From positions 116,531,783 through 116,595,782 of the forward strand of contig NC_081406.1 of NCBI RefSeq assembly GCF_030272615.1: a stretch of 64,000 nt of DNA, given 5' to 3'. The notes below the pieces were generated by a model. That model was not told where the DNA came from. It saw nothing but the letters and a program-made list of their open reading frames with translations, and made no database searches. Shown piece by piece: positions 44,901 through 53,924 of this stretch (position 1 is the first letter of the stretch; every line of letters begins with the position of its first letter). The stretch comes from Cryptomeria japonica (lineage: Eukaryota > Streptophyta > Pinopsida > Cupressales > Cupressaceae). Made by a program: the position numbers and the translations under genes.

Positions 44901-45531
44901 GAATTGGGCTTTCGAGTATGGAATAACCCTCAAATTTTCATCAAATTATTATCCTCAGGGTAACGGGTTAGCTGAGTCAACTAATAAGAACCTACTCAGT
45001 GTTATCAAGAAGCTACTGGAAAGAAGTCCAAGAGAATGGCATACCCACTTGAGATTTGTCCTCTGGGCAGACAGAATCAGGACCAAGAACGCATTAGGAA
45101 TTTCACCTTATTTTTTGGTTTATGGCCAAGACCCAGTTTTCGCCATGCAACTCAGGATCCCGACCTTGAGATTTATTCAGGAATACATGGAAGACACTGA
45201 TGCTATTCAAGGTAGATTAACACAGTTAATGAATCTTGAGGAAAAGAGAGATCAAGCGTTAGAAAATTTTGCAAAACATCAAGGAGTTGTGAAAAGATGG
45301 TTCGATCGACAAGCTAGAGTCAAGGCGTTCCGGATCTCAGATCTTGTCTTGTACTGGGATAAAGCACACGAGAAAACGGGAGAGCATGACAAGTTTGATA
45401 AGCTTTGGAAAGGCCCCTATCAAATTTCAGAGATTTTGGGAGAAAATGCATTCAGATTGAAGACTTTAACCGGAGAGGATATCCCATTGCCTGTCAATGG
45501 GAGGTACCTCAAACATTATTTCCAGTCTTAG
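41915..45531 (+). pseudogene. Tat-like pol: archaeal-type RNase H, RT, gypsy RNase H, integrase
   Basis: One frame with stops only at 43,222 (TAG) and 44,464 (TAA). aRNH (42,070-42,450): LRFDGSKSKQGSGASYEL, NNVAEYESLIHGL and VYGDSEIAIRQI carry the first three acidic residues, but the last motif reads VANSLAQAA with Asn in place of the usual Asp. RT (43,050-43,600): SGEIRLCVDFRNLN, DNYPLPSLDEVLQ, MPFGLINAGATFQRAMD and IIYMDDITVFS. Gypsy RNase H (43,850-44,230): FASDYTCAAIL, YPNIEKQAYALV. Integrase (44,470-45,531): FGTGHGA...CHTCQ zinc finger, WGMDFIGV, VCDNGLAFTS and NGLAESTNKNLLS, giving the D, D and E. The gene ends at 45,531 with no chromodomain. The aRNH lies upstream of RT. Confidence 0.9.
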
Positions 45532-46449
45532 GATGCCCAAGGCCTTCCCTTGTACATAGCTAGTTTAGTTTGCTTTTGTTTTTTTTTTAGGCGTCTTGTC
45601 TTAGGTTAGTTGTTTTGTCTTGAGGGGTATCTATTTAAAATTGGGCGATTTTGTCATGTAGCACTCTGACTTCTCACTAGGTTGTTGGTTGCATTCGGGC
45701 GATCATGAGGTCTTTTGGAAATACAAAGTGGTTTCTTTTAATAAAACTTTGAGTCAGGCCGTATTTGCAATGAAGCAAGATTATCTTATTGAGCTCAGAT
45801 TTTTTTTGTCCTCCAGTTATTATATCTTTTCACACTTATAATCTCCGAGTCATTATGGTTTTCAAGTGAAGCTGTGATCAGTGAAAAATCTAAAATCTGA
45901 CTTCAGCGCCACCGCAATCCTCAAACCCTAGTAAGCTTCACTGCTTACAAGCCAAAAGAATTGACGGAATCAAAAAGCAATATCAAAAGGAAAAAATGAG
46001 AAAGTGAAAATAAGAAAAAAATCAAAAGAAAAGAAAATGAGCTGAAAAGAAAATATCGAATTGGCTAAAGGGAATATACGAATAACTCCATCGGGGCTAT
46101 AGACGCCTGGCTGGCAATGGAGCAATGTTCGTGAGCTTGCGGCGATAACCTCGTCGGGACTATGGATGTCTGACTGGCAGCGAGGCTCTATCCAGGATGC
46201 TTTTGGAGTGCAGATAAACTACGTAGCTTATCACAGGGGAACCTGGAGATCATGATTGTCTTGTCGAGGGGAATTAACTCATTTGCACACACATGGGTAA
46301 CTGTGGACTTGATACTTTGTCTCAATATGAGGGTCTCTTCTTGTAAGTATTGCTTAACTCCTTGTTTTGTTGAGGGAGGTTTTCTGAGTTTTCTTCAAGA
46401 AAGATTGATTCCCGAATGTTTACCAACATTTCTCAGTCGTGTCGCCAGA
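45532..46449 (+). other. Spacer between Tat-like pol and 3' LTR
   Basis: Non-coding. It contains an A/G-rich tract at about 45,970-46,060 (possible purine tract, but ~390 bp from the LTR edge), a ~60-bp duplication around 46,085-46,200 (copies sharing ATAAC and GACTATGGATG / GGCTATAGACG), and GAGGGAGG near 46,374 as a second polypurine candidate. The true polypurine tract is not certain, which is a weakness of the 46,450 LTR start. Confidence 0.5.
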
Positions 46450-46842
46450 TGTTGTGACCATTTCACACATCGCCCCATTAGAATGGGGACCCCCTCTTTT
46501 TGCTTCTGTTTTGCTTGTTCTTCTCTCTGCTTTCTAGGATTTTGAGTGAGTTGTCTGTCTGGGCTAAGGCTAAACCGTGGGGGTTTCTTTTGAATGTGTT
46601 TTTAAGCCAAGTCCAGTCAAATTTTGAAAGTTATTGAGTATCCTCCCGAGGATTGGGATTGAGGCAGTGGGGTAAGCCTGTCAGGAAGGTCAGATAGATC
46701 TCAGGTTAGGTCTAATCAGGGTTTTTTGAGGTAAATTCAAATTTTGTTTAAGTGTTAGCATTTTGATGATGGAATTGTGTATTTTTGCCTAGGTAAGTTT
46801 TGATTAAAATTTTGGAGGCAAGATAATGCCTGAAACAGATAA

Positions 46843-48612
46843 ATCGCCCCTGTCCTTCGCTCGAGGCTCAGGGCGAATTTCATTCTAAGTGCAATTTCTT
46901 GTTTTGGGAAGGCTTGCTAACAGGTTCCTGGCCTTGAAGATGACCTAACCCTGCATGATGAAGTGATTTGAAGATTTAAATTGTGGATATTTTAGCTTGA
47001 AAAAGTGAAATCACCCCTGTCCCTCTCCCAGGGACCAAGGCGAAAATGTTATTTAGTGCATATTTGTCTCTGACTTTTTCATTTGTTTTATGCAGGGTCT
47101 ACAAGGGAGATAATTGGACGTGAATTGAAGATTTTGAAGATTTTGAAGACTTGAAAATGATGAAATTTGAAGGTTTAAGGCAAATTCGCTCCTGTGCTCC
47201 ACTGAAGGACCAAGGCGAAATGGTTTACTTAGGTCATTCTTGGCCTCGATTGGTCAAATTGAAGCCTCAAGGGTACAATGAAGGATGAAATGAGCATAAT
47301 AGAACATCCAGACTTAGTCAAAAGCAATGAGAAGTTGGACCTTTTGGTCTAGAAAGATAAATTCGCTCCTGTCCCTCACCAAAGGACCAGAGCGATTTTC
47401 TTCAAACACACCTTTTTGGACCTTTCACAGACTTGAGCTCTTGTTCTTAGCTTGTAAAAGGATGATATCTTCCCCAGCAAAGGAATTTCGATATAAAAAG
47501 TGAAACGATTTGGCCTAGAGGGCAAAAATCGCTCCTGTCCCTCACTGAAGGACCAGAGCTTGAATTCCAAATTTGCATTATCCTTGCGAGATTTAAGTGA
47601 TTTTACGATTTGAAGAGGCCAAGGGAAGTGTGTTCTGTCCGTTGAATATAACTTGAGTGGGCCACAATGAAGAAAATCAAGCTAAGTGACAATAGGCGCT
47701 CCTGTCCTTCCCTAAGGAACCAGAGCGATTTTCAAAGGGTGCTCTTGTCCTTCACCAAGGAACCAGAGCAATTTTCTCACAAGGCCAATTTTTTGCAAAG
47801 GCAAAGCAAGTTTCATGTTTGATATGAATAAAAGGGGGCGTGATTGGTACAATGAAGATAATTTCGAAGGCCAGCAAAGCACAAGTGAGCTTATGATTGC
47901 AAAATCGCTCCTGTCCCTCACCAAGGGACCAGGGCGAAAAACCTAAAAGACTACCTCTCCTTCCCAAATTGGACGAATCCAGACCAAGGCACGAGATTGG
48001 AATGTTATTTAAGTGCTTCAAGAAGGAATGGAGTTGCAAAGACCACAGATTTCGATAAAAATTGGTTAGAGCGCTCCTGTCCCTCACCAAGGGACCAAAG
48101 CGAAATCTTCAAATATGCCTAATTGCCTAACATTTTGAAATGCTACATTTGTTTCCAAGACTCAAGATGGAATAAGGAATGATGTTTTATGCCTTGAAGG
48201 TAATTAGATATTGATGTGGTTAAGAATTTGTGCTATGAACTAAAAATCGCTCCTGTCCTTCATTGGAGGACCAGGGCGATTTCTATAAAATCAACAATTT
48301 TCCTCCAAAGCCACGCCAAGACAAGGTGATACAAGATGGGAAATGTCTTTCGAAAAATGATGGACAAAGAATTGACCCCAAGAATCAACAATCCTAGGCT
48401 CAAATACAAAAATTGCTCCTGTCCCTCACCAAGGGACCAAGGCGAAAATCTCCTAAGGTACGCTCCTCCAAAAGATCAAGTGAATTGAACTCAAAGTTCC
48501 AGATAAAAATAACATGTTGGACGTAAAGGATGAGGTTTTGAACGTGAGAACAAAGAATGCCAGGCTAAGATGAAAAGGCGCTCCTGTCCCTCTCCAAGGG
48601 ACCAGAGCGAGG
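46843..48612 (+). repeat. Array of 12 hairpin repeats at ~168-bp period, family B
   Basis: Core TCGCTCCTGTCCCT - CACCA - AGGGACCAGAGCGA forms a stem (TCGCTC/GAGCGA plus GTCCCT/AGGGAC). Copies start near 46,843, 47,007, 47,183, 47,361, 47,527, 47,694, 47,730, 47,901, 48,068, 48,244, 48,410 and 48,575. Apart from one 36-bp step the spacing is 164-178 bp. DNA between copies is only weakly similar, so either a diverged ~168-bp tandem repeat keeps a conserved core, or the core is selected. Most copies keep pairing in both stem parts. The array lies upstream of the LTR gene's TATA box. Confidence 0.92.
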
Positions 48613-48960
48613 CTATTGACATCCACTATTTTCACCATGCTTGGGCGCCAATATCCTCCAAATCGCCTTAGATGCCAAGTTCGCTAAAACTTCAAAATAT
48701 TTTGGAAATTTTTTTTAATTAAATTGGCATTTAATAAGGGTGCGTTGGTATTTAATAATTAATTTAAGCCTTAGAAAATCGTTTTTTATTATTATTAAGG
48801 CTATTTGAAATTAATTATTATTGATTCAAAATTAAAAAATAGAACGCTTGAGGTATTATTTTAATATTTTTGCAAAGTCGGCCTCTTCTTTTATTAATTT
48901 TTGTTTATTTTGAGGCCTATTTTACCAAGTCGGCCTATGGGAAGATGAGGTGGTGAGCGC

Positions 48961-48970
48961 CTATATAATA
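48961..48970 (+). promoter_or_regulatory. TATA box of the family B LTR gene
   Basis: CTATATAATA, 440 bp upstream of the ATG. A TCAATCATTCAATCATTCATTCA stretch ~30 bp downstream marks a plausible start region (the motif is quoted only in part: TCAATCATTCAATC). It gives the gene a promoter separate from the LTR's genomic promoter at 52,846. Confidence 0.6.
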
Positions 48971-49204
48971 TTGGTGTTTTGAATCATTTTATTCAATCAT
49001 TCAATCATTCATTCAAGTGCGATTTGGAGAAGCAAGGAAGAAGTGCGAAATTGGGTCTAATTGGAGCGAATTTTGTTGAAGACTAGAGGTGGTGGAATTG
49101 ATAAAGGAAGTGCATTTTGCCAAGGGGAGGACTTCGATCTACCTTTTGCCTAGCAACTTTTTCCTAATTTTGCATCATTTCTTAGAATTAATTCTCAAGT
49201 GGAG

Positions 49205-49392
49205 GTATGATGTGAATCTTCCTAGTCCAATGTTGAAATTTTGAATTTTGAACTTCAAATTGCGTAGTTAAATTAGGAAATGATAACTCAAAGATTTATC
49301 ATGAAGTTTCCTAGATTAAAAGCTTCAATCTTCCTTTCTACTCTATATTTCTACGTTGCAAAATGTATTGCTCATTATGAAATGTTGTGTAG
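49205..49392 (+). other. Predicted leader intron of the family B LTR gene
   Basis: Donor GTGGAG|GTATGA at 49,205 and acceptor TTGTGTAG at 49,392, leaving GTGTCAAG before the ATG at 49,401. 188 bp. The same layout is seen at 9,435-10,174 and 62,952-63,388. Confidence 0.55.
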
Positions 49393-49400
49393 GTGTCAAG

Positions 49401-52400
49401 ATGGCGACCCCAAAGGCAGGAGCATCCACCAGTCGTCCAGCTCTCATGAAGGAAGATCAAAGGAATGAAGAATTGGAGACCAAGATCGTGTCAAAGTGGA
49501 GCAACATTGGAGATACCAACTTGGGAAACTTCAGTATGAAGAAGTTTCGAGAGGTCCCTTACATTGGAAAGCCATCACCTGTCGCAAAGAGAATAATTGA
49601 AAGTGGTATCATCAAGGCGGCCGGTTTCCCTCCAGCAGTCAAGTGTCATGAGCTGATGATCGAGTGTGCTCGCCATTATGACCCACAATCAAGATCGATT
49701 GTGTCCAAGGAAGGGTACACTCTGGCTTACCTTTCAGAGGAGGCTATAAGGGAGGCTCTTCATCTTCCAGAGCATAGAGATATGATTTACAAAAGCTTAG
49801 AAGGAGCCAGGTCCATGTACGAAGATGATCCAGACACTTGCTTGAGCATCATCAATAAGAATTGGTTACTCAAAAGTCGTCCTCGCTTGAGCAAGATTCC
49901 CAACACACCACATAGGATCGACTTCCAGGAGGAGTACAGAGATTTGATAACTTTGCTCAATCAAGTTACAGGGGCTTCCCAAGCCTTCTATTTTGAGAAG
50001 TGGATGTTCTACTTCATCCAAGTGATAGTTCAAGGAAAAGGAACAATTCATTGGGCTAGAATTATTAGCCATTGCTTGGACGTGCAATTGAGAAGACTAA
50101 AGGCTACCAAGTCATTCCACATGAGCTCGTACATCATATATGCCTTGATCATGAGTTTCGAATATGCAGGATTACCTCACAGAGGAGTGATCGGAAGAGG
50201 ACCCGGGGAAGTCAGAGTTTGTGACTCTTATGTCCATTTGCATCATCCACCTGGAAGTGACTACAAGTTAGTCAATGATACCTTTACGATGAACATCACC
50301 AGAACATTGCAAGGCGGGATTCACAATCGGCTATCTCAAAATGCACAAGAGCTTATAAAGAGGTATGGTGCTTGGTTCATCCAATTCCAAAAATTTACAT
50401 ATATTAGAGTTCATGGGTGTCCTTCACCTCCCTATATGTTGCCGAGATATCCAACAGACAGGATAGTGCTACTTGAGGTGACTAGGCAGTTGGCAGCTTA
50501 TGCAAAGGCATTTAGACACAGGCATGGAAATGGAATTCCTGTGCCTATCATACTAGGAAATTCAGTTGAGGTATGTCCTAATGCTCTAGCCTTAGATGAT
50601 GCAGAGAGGGAGTTGGCCTTATATTCATTTTCATTCTTTGCCTTGAGAGAGAATTTTGATCCTTATGGGTATATAGAAGAGACAGTTGGTAGGAAGTACA
50701 AACATGAATTTCAGGTAGAAGACTTTTGGATGAATCTTTCAGATGATTTTGAAGTAAAAAGAAAGATGCATTCCAGATTGCCTTTAGATTTCATCAGGAG
50801 ATGCAAAGTTTACAGAGTGGCCGATCAAGCTCAGGACAGTGGAGACATCTCCAATCATCTTATGACCGAGAAGACAAAGTAGTGAGGATAGATTGGAACG
50901 AGCCTGAGGTTTTGGACCTAGATGCTTTGATGGCTCCAGTCTTGTCGTGTACTCGCAGATGGATAGATGTGCAACATCAAAAGTTGAGAGAACAGAACAT
51001 ACCTATGACTTTTACTTTGGAAGAAAGACCAGGGGAAGGAGGAGCAAGCGTAAGTGAAGGCCATCCTCATCCTAGAAGCACAAGCGAAGGCAATCTTCGA
51101 AGCGCAAGTGAAGGCAATCCTCATCCTAGAGGCTCGAAGAGGAAACAGAGACCTGAGAAAAGGGAACCCTCCAAGAAGAAGCAAGAGGCCAATCGAGATC
51201 GCTCATCCGTCACATCTTCTCGACATGAAAAAAGGACAAGTCAAGTTGTAAGACAAGAGAAGAGGGCGATTGAAGTTGAGGAATCTATGGAATCTATGGT
51301 ATAGAATGATAAACACGAAGAAAGGCAAGCACCTCAACGTTCATCAAGTCAATCTCCCCAAGTCAATGAGCTACATGAAGACAAGAATGATGATGAAGTG
51401 ACATCTCCTCTCCGAGAAGAAGAACCATTGCCTACAAAGATACAAGTTAGAGAGACGAGATCTGCCATTCCAGATTGGCTAAAAGAGAGACTAACAAGGG
51501 TGATTGTGATCGAGGATGAAGATAATGTGATTGACTTAGAGAGCCTTGTAGGGAATTCTCAGGAAGTAACGGAGAAAAAGAAGGCCACTAAGATGTCCAA
51601 GATGATCAGAGATGAGACAGGATCCAGGAAATTGCAGATAGCTACACTAGCAGTAGACAAGTATGAAGGTGAAATCCTTGCAGAGGAGTATGATGTAGAG
51701 ACATTTGAACTTGGTCCACTCACTGCTGAGCAGACACTGGATGAGGCAACCGATTCATTTGAGGCACTTAAAGACAAACTTAAAGAAGAAATGGAGAAAA
51801 ATAGAAAGCTTGAGAGAGAGGTCGGTGCTTGGAGAGGCTACTTTAGCCATCTCAATCAGCCTTTGGGACGTCAGGATCCAGCAGTGTCTCCTGTGCAGGC
51901 ACTTCCCCTTGAATCAGTTAGCGAGGTAGAGAGAGTCAAGAGCTTGGTCCAGCTCATGAGCTCTTGGATTGACAAATCCCACACGGTTGCCATTGAATTT
52001 GCAACAAGAATGATGCAGACCATCCACCGAGCTATCCAGGTTCTTGAGATCATACACAACCTAAGTATAACTGTAGCTGCTTTCGCTCATACTAGAGATG
52101 TTATCATTCCTGTCCTACAAGTAATCAGGCAAACACCAAGGAAGATCCTAGCACAAGAAAAGATAATGGATGGAGGAGCTCATAATTTACTCCAGTGGTC
52201 AACTCTACTCCAGATGAAGGAAGTTTTTTTCGAAGACATCAGCACCAAATGCAATCAAGTTGAAGAAGTCATCCATCCGATTCAAGACAAGGTGTTTGAA
52301 GTATTATGTACTATTCTTGGCAGGAGGATCGAAGTTGAGACAGATGTGGATCTTCAAGAGTTAGAAGAAAGAGTCAAGGTCATCTTTTGCAAAGATGAGA

Positions 52401-52654
52401 ATGTTATCACAGATAAGCAACGGGATCAAATGTTCGCCACTATGCTTCTAATTGAGAAAATCAAGGAACTCGAACCTGAATGGGATGCGGCTCTTCTCAA
52501 GGCTTTCGATCAGGTTATCCACTTGGAGGAACGAATGAGGAATCTTCCCGAGATTCCTATTGCTGAGATTGAAGGAATTGTGTCTAGATTCATTGCATAT
52601 GCTAAGAAAGGGCATTGGAAAGGAAATAAGGTTCTAGAAGAGAGGTTGTTATAG
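49401..52654 (+). pseudogene. LTR-encoded gene of unrecognised family, copy B (two lesions)
   Basis: The start at 49,401 is just after the predicted splice acceptor; the next residues match copy C2 in pattern (SKWSNIGDTNLGNFSMKKF versus QSVWDNIGDTDLGHIDIQDF). About 1,085 codons, broken by a frameshift between 50,801 and 50,882 and a TAG at 51,302. The N-terminal ~490 residues form a globular region (AAGFPPAVKCHELMIECARHY; DLITLLNQVTGAS; FTYIRVHGC; PYMLPRYPTDRIVLLEVTRQ). A basic linker follows with three ~30-bp repeats encoding SEGxxHPR-like units and a likely nuclear-localisation stretch (KRKQRPEKREPSKKK). The C-terminal ~400 residues are largely helical, with a coiled coil near KLKEEMEKNRKLEREV. 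No catalytic motif is recognised. AATAAA follows at 52,741. Confidence 0.8.
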
Positions 52655-52740
52655 ATGATGTGGCACCTTAATTATCATTGGTCTATGTTTCCTAGATTTT
52701 TGTGCCAATTAAATATTTGGCTATGCATTTAATATTGTTC

Positions 52741-52746
52741 AATAAA
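52741..52746 (+). terminator. Poly(A) signal AATAAA after the family B LTR gene
   Basis: AATAAA 87 bp after the stop at 52,654 and before the second TATA box, consistent with a transcript unit that ends inside U3. Confidence 0.4.
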
Positions 52747-52845
52747 AAGGGGACTTTTCGTAATAAACCCTAATTAGGGTTTAGGTGTCAAAATCTCAGC
52801 CATTGATCTTCTTTTGATCTAGGCCGTTCATTGTAATTGAGGATG

Positions 52846-52854
52846 CTATATATA
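52846..52854 (+). promoter_or_regulatory. TATA box for genomic RNA, giant LTR B
   Basis: CTATATATA 190 bp after the gene, preceded by TTCATTGTAATTGA, a stretch also found beside the TATA box at 13,852. AATAAA follows at 53,012, so R would lie between about 52,880 and 53,040. Confidence 0.6.
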
Positions 52855-53011
52855 CCCTCACTCATTTTCATTTTAAAAATAAGAAATTAGATAGTCAGAT
52901 AGTTAGAAGTTGGAAGATTAGAGTTTTTAGAGAGAAGAAAGTTATTTTGTAGCAAGATTGAGCATGAAGAAAGAATTTCAAGCAATTATTGTCTATTTTG
53001 GCTTTGAGATC

Positions 53012-53017
53012 AATAAA
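53012..53017 (+). terminator. Poly(A) signal AATAAA, giant LTR B
   Basis: AATAAA 166 bp after the LTR TATA box, matching the arrangement at 13,852/13,972. Confidence 0.5.
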
Positions 53018-53743
53018 ATATTGAAGTTATGGTGTTTTATTGCAATTCTTATGGCTATCTTCATGGTTGTTTACTTTCTTGAATCATTCTCAGTCGAAGT
53101 AGTATCTTAAGTTTGAAGGACTAAGTGTTGAGCCTGATCTTTGGTGAGATTCACATTCCAAACCACTAGATTCTTACTGATTGTAAGGACGCCTTGCGTG
53201 GTCAACTGGAAGTATTTGGATTGCTTGAACCTTCAATCATTTTTGAGCTATTGATATGTACCTTCATGGTAGTGTCTATGATTCTTGATGATTTGAAAAT
53301 CACTAATCACCTTAGAAGATCGCATCAGTTTCAGTGGAGTTGTAATTCCTTGGCAATACTGAAATTGGTAGAATCTTACCAAGTCTAGCCTACATTGAGT
53401 CATTCTTAGGATTAGATTAGAATCTATCTCTTGCAAACCCTTACCTTTTGAGCTTTTTTTTGGGAATTTATTAGTATTAGGAAAATCCTGTTCCTGCAGT
53501 CAAACAAGAGCAACACAGATCAGCTTTCTCAGAAAGTGCATAAGACCCCTTGAAGAAACAGCATTCACAATGACCACTGGTGCTTATCCACACGTAGAGA
53601 CCCTACATCAAAGAACCTTGGAGTCATCCTGATTGATCCTTTTTCGCGACATCTTCAGCAATCAAAGGCTTTATTCAAGAGAGGATAAGGTACCCTTGGG
53701 TATTTTATTCTGTGTTAGGCTGTGTACAAAATACACGTCAACA

Positions 53744-53924
53744 CATCCCGACAGCCAAACCCTAACTTACCAAAAATAGTAAGTTCACATTCCACCCCTG
53801 ACAAGTCTGGTCGGAACTCCAAGGAACATGGGAACCCTTAATTCACCTTTCCACATAGCCTACGGGTCTCCGGAATAGGCCAATGGACCACTGAATGCAA
53901 CATCACAAGGAAGGGGATATTACA
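53744..53924 (-). repeat. Tekay LTR fragment, outer part
   Basis: It matches 3,185-3,331 of the Tekay LTR (ACTTACCAAAAATAGTAAGT at 53,765-53,784, CATAGCCTACGGGTCTC, GGATATTACA at the end). It is probably the other side of the LTR interrupted at 39,857. It joins directly to RNase H coding sequence at 53,925, so the integrase region and polypurine tract of the adjacent copy are missing. Confidence 0.85.

Larger units (their letters stand above)
39858..53743 (+). mobile_element. Tat/Ogre-like Ty3/gypsy element with a gene-bearing 3' LTR (family B)
   Basis: Plus-strand element truncated at its 5' end: the 5' LTR, primer site and gag N-terminus are missing. Remaining parts in order: gag C-terminal region, protease, an archaeal-type RNase H, RT, gypsy RNase H, integrase, a 0.9-kb spacer, then a 7.3-kb 3' LTR. 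There is no chromodomain, as in the Tat branch of plant Ty3/gypsy. The pol is nearly intact (one 7-bp duplication and a few stops). The right edge CAACA (53,743) is followed by the remaining piece of the Tekay LTR it inserted into. Confidence 0.82.
46450..53743 (+). repeat. Giant (7.3-kb) gene-bearing 3' LTR, family B
   Basis: The start TGTTGTG...CGCC...GGGGACCCCC (46,450) matches the start at 60,664 (TGTTGTG...CGCC...GGGTCCCCC), and the latter abuts an unrelated Tekay gag. The right end CAACA at 53,743 abuts an unrelated Tekay LTR piece, and its last ~430 bp match, in inverse orientation, the end at 56,741. Inside are the hairpin array, a TATA box, an intron, the gene, a poly(A) signal, then a second TATA box (52,846) and poly(A) signal (53,012). 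This order equals that of the solo LTR at 8,071-14,657. The start coordinate is inferred by homology. Confidence 0.7.

Noticed and set aside
46843-48612. CRISPR-like array of regularly spaced short repeats
   Set aside because: The cores are palindromic and diverged, the spacers are 130 bp or more, there are no cas genes, and the sequence is plant nuclear DNA inside an LTR.
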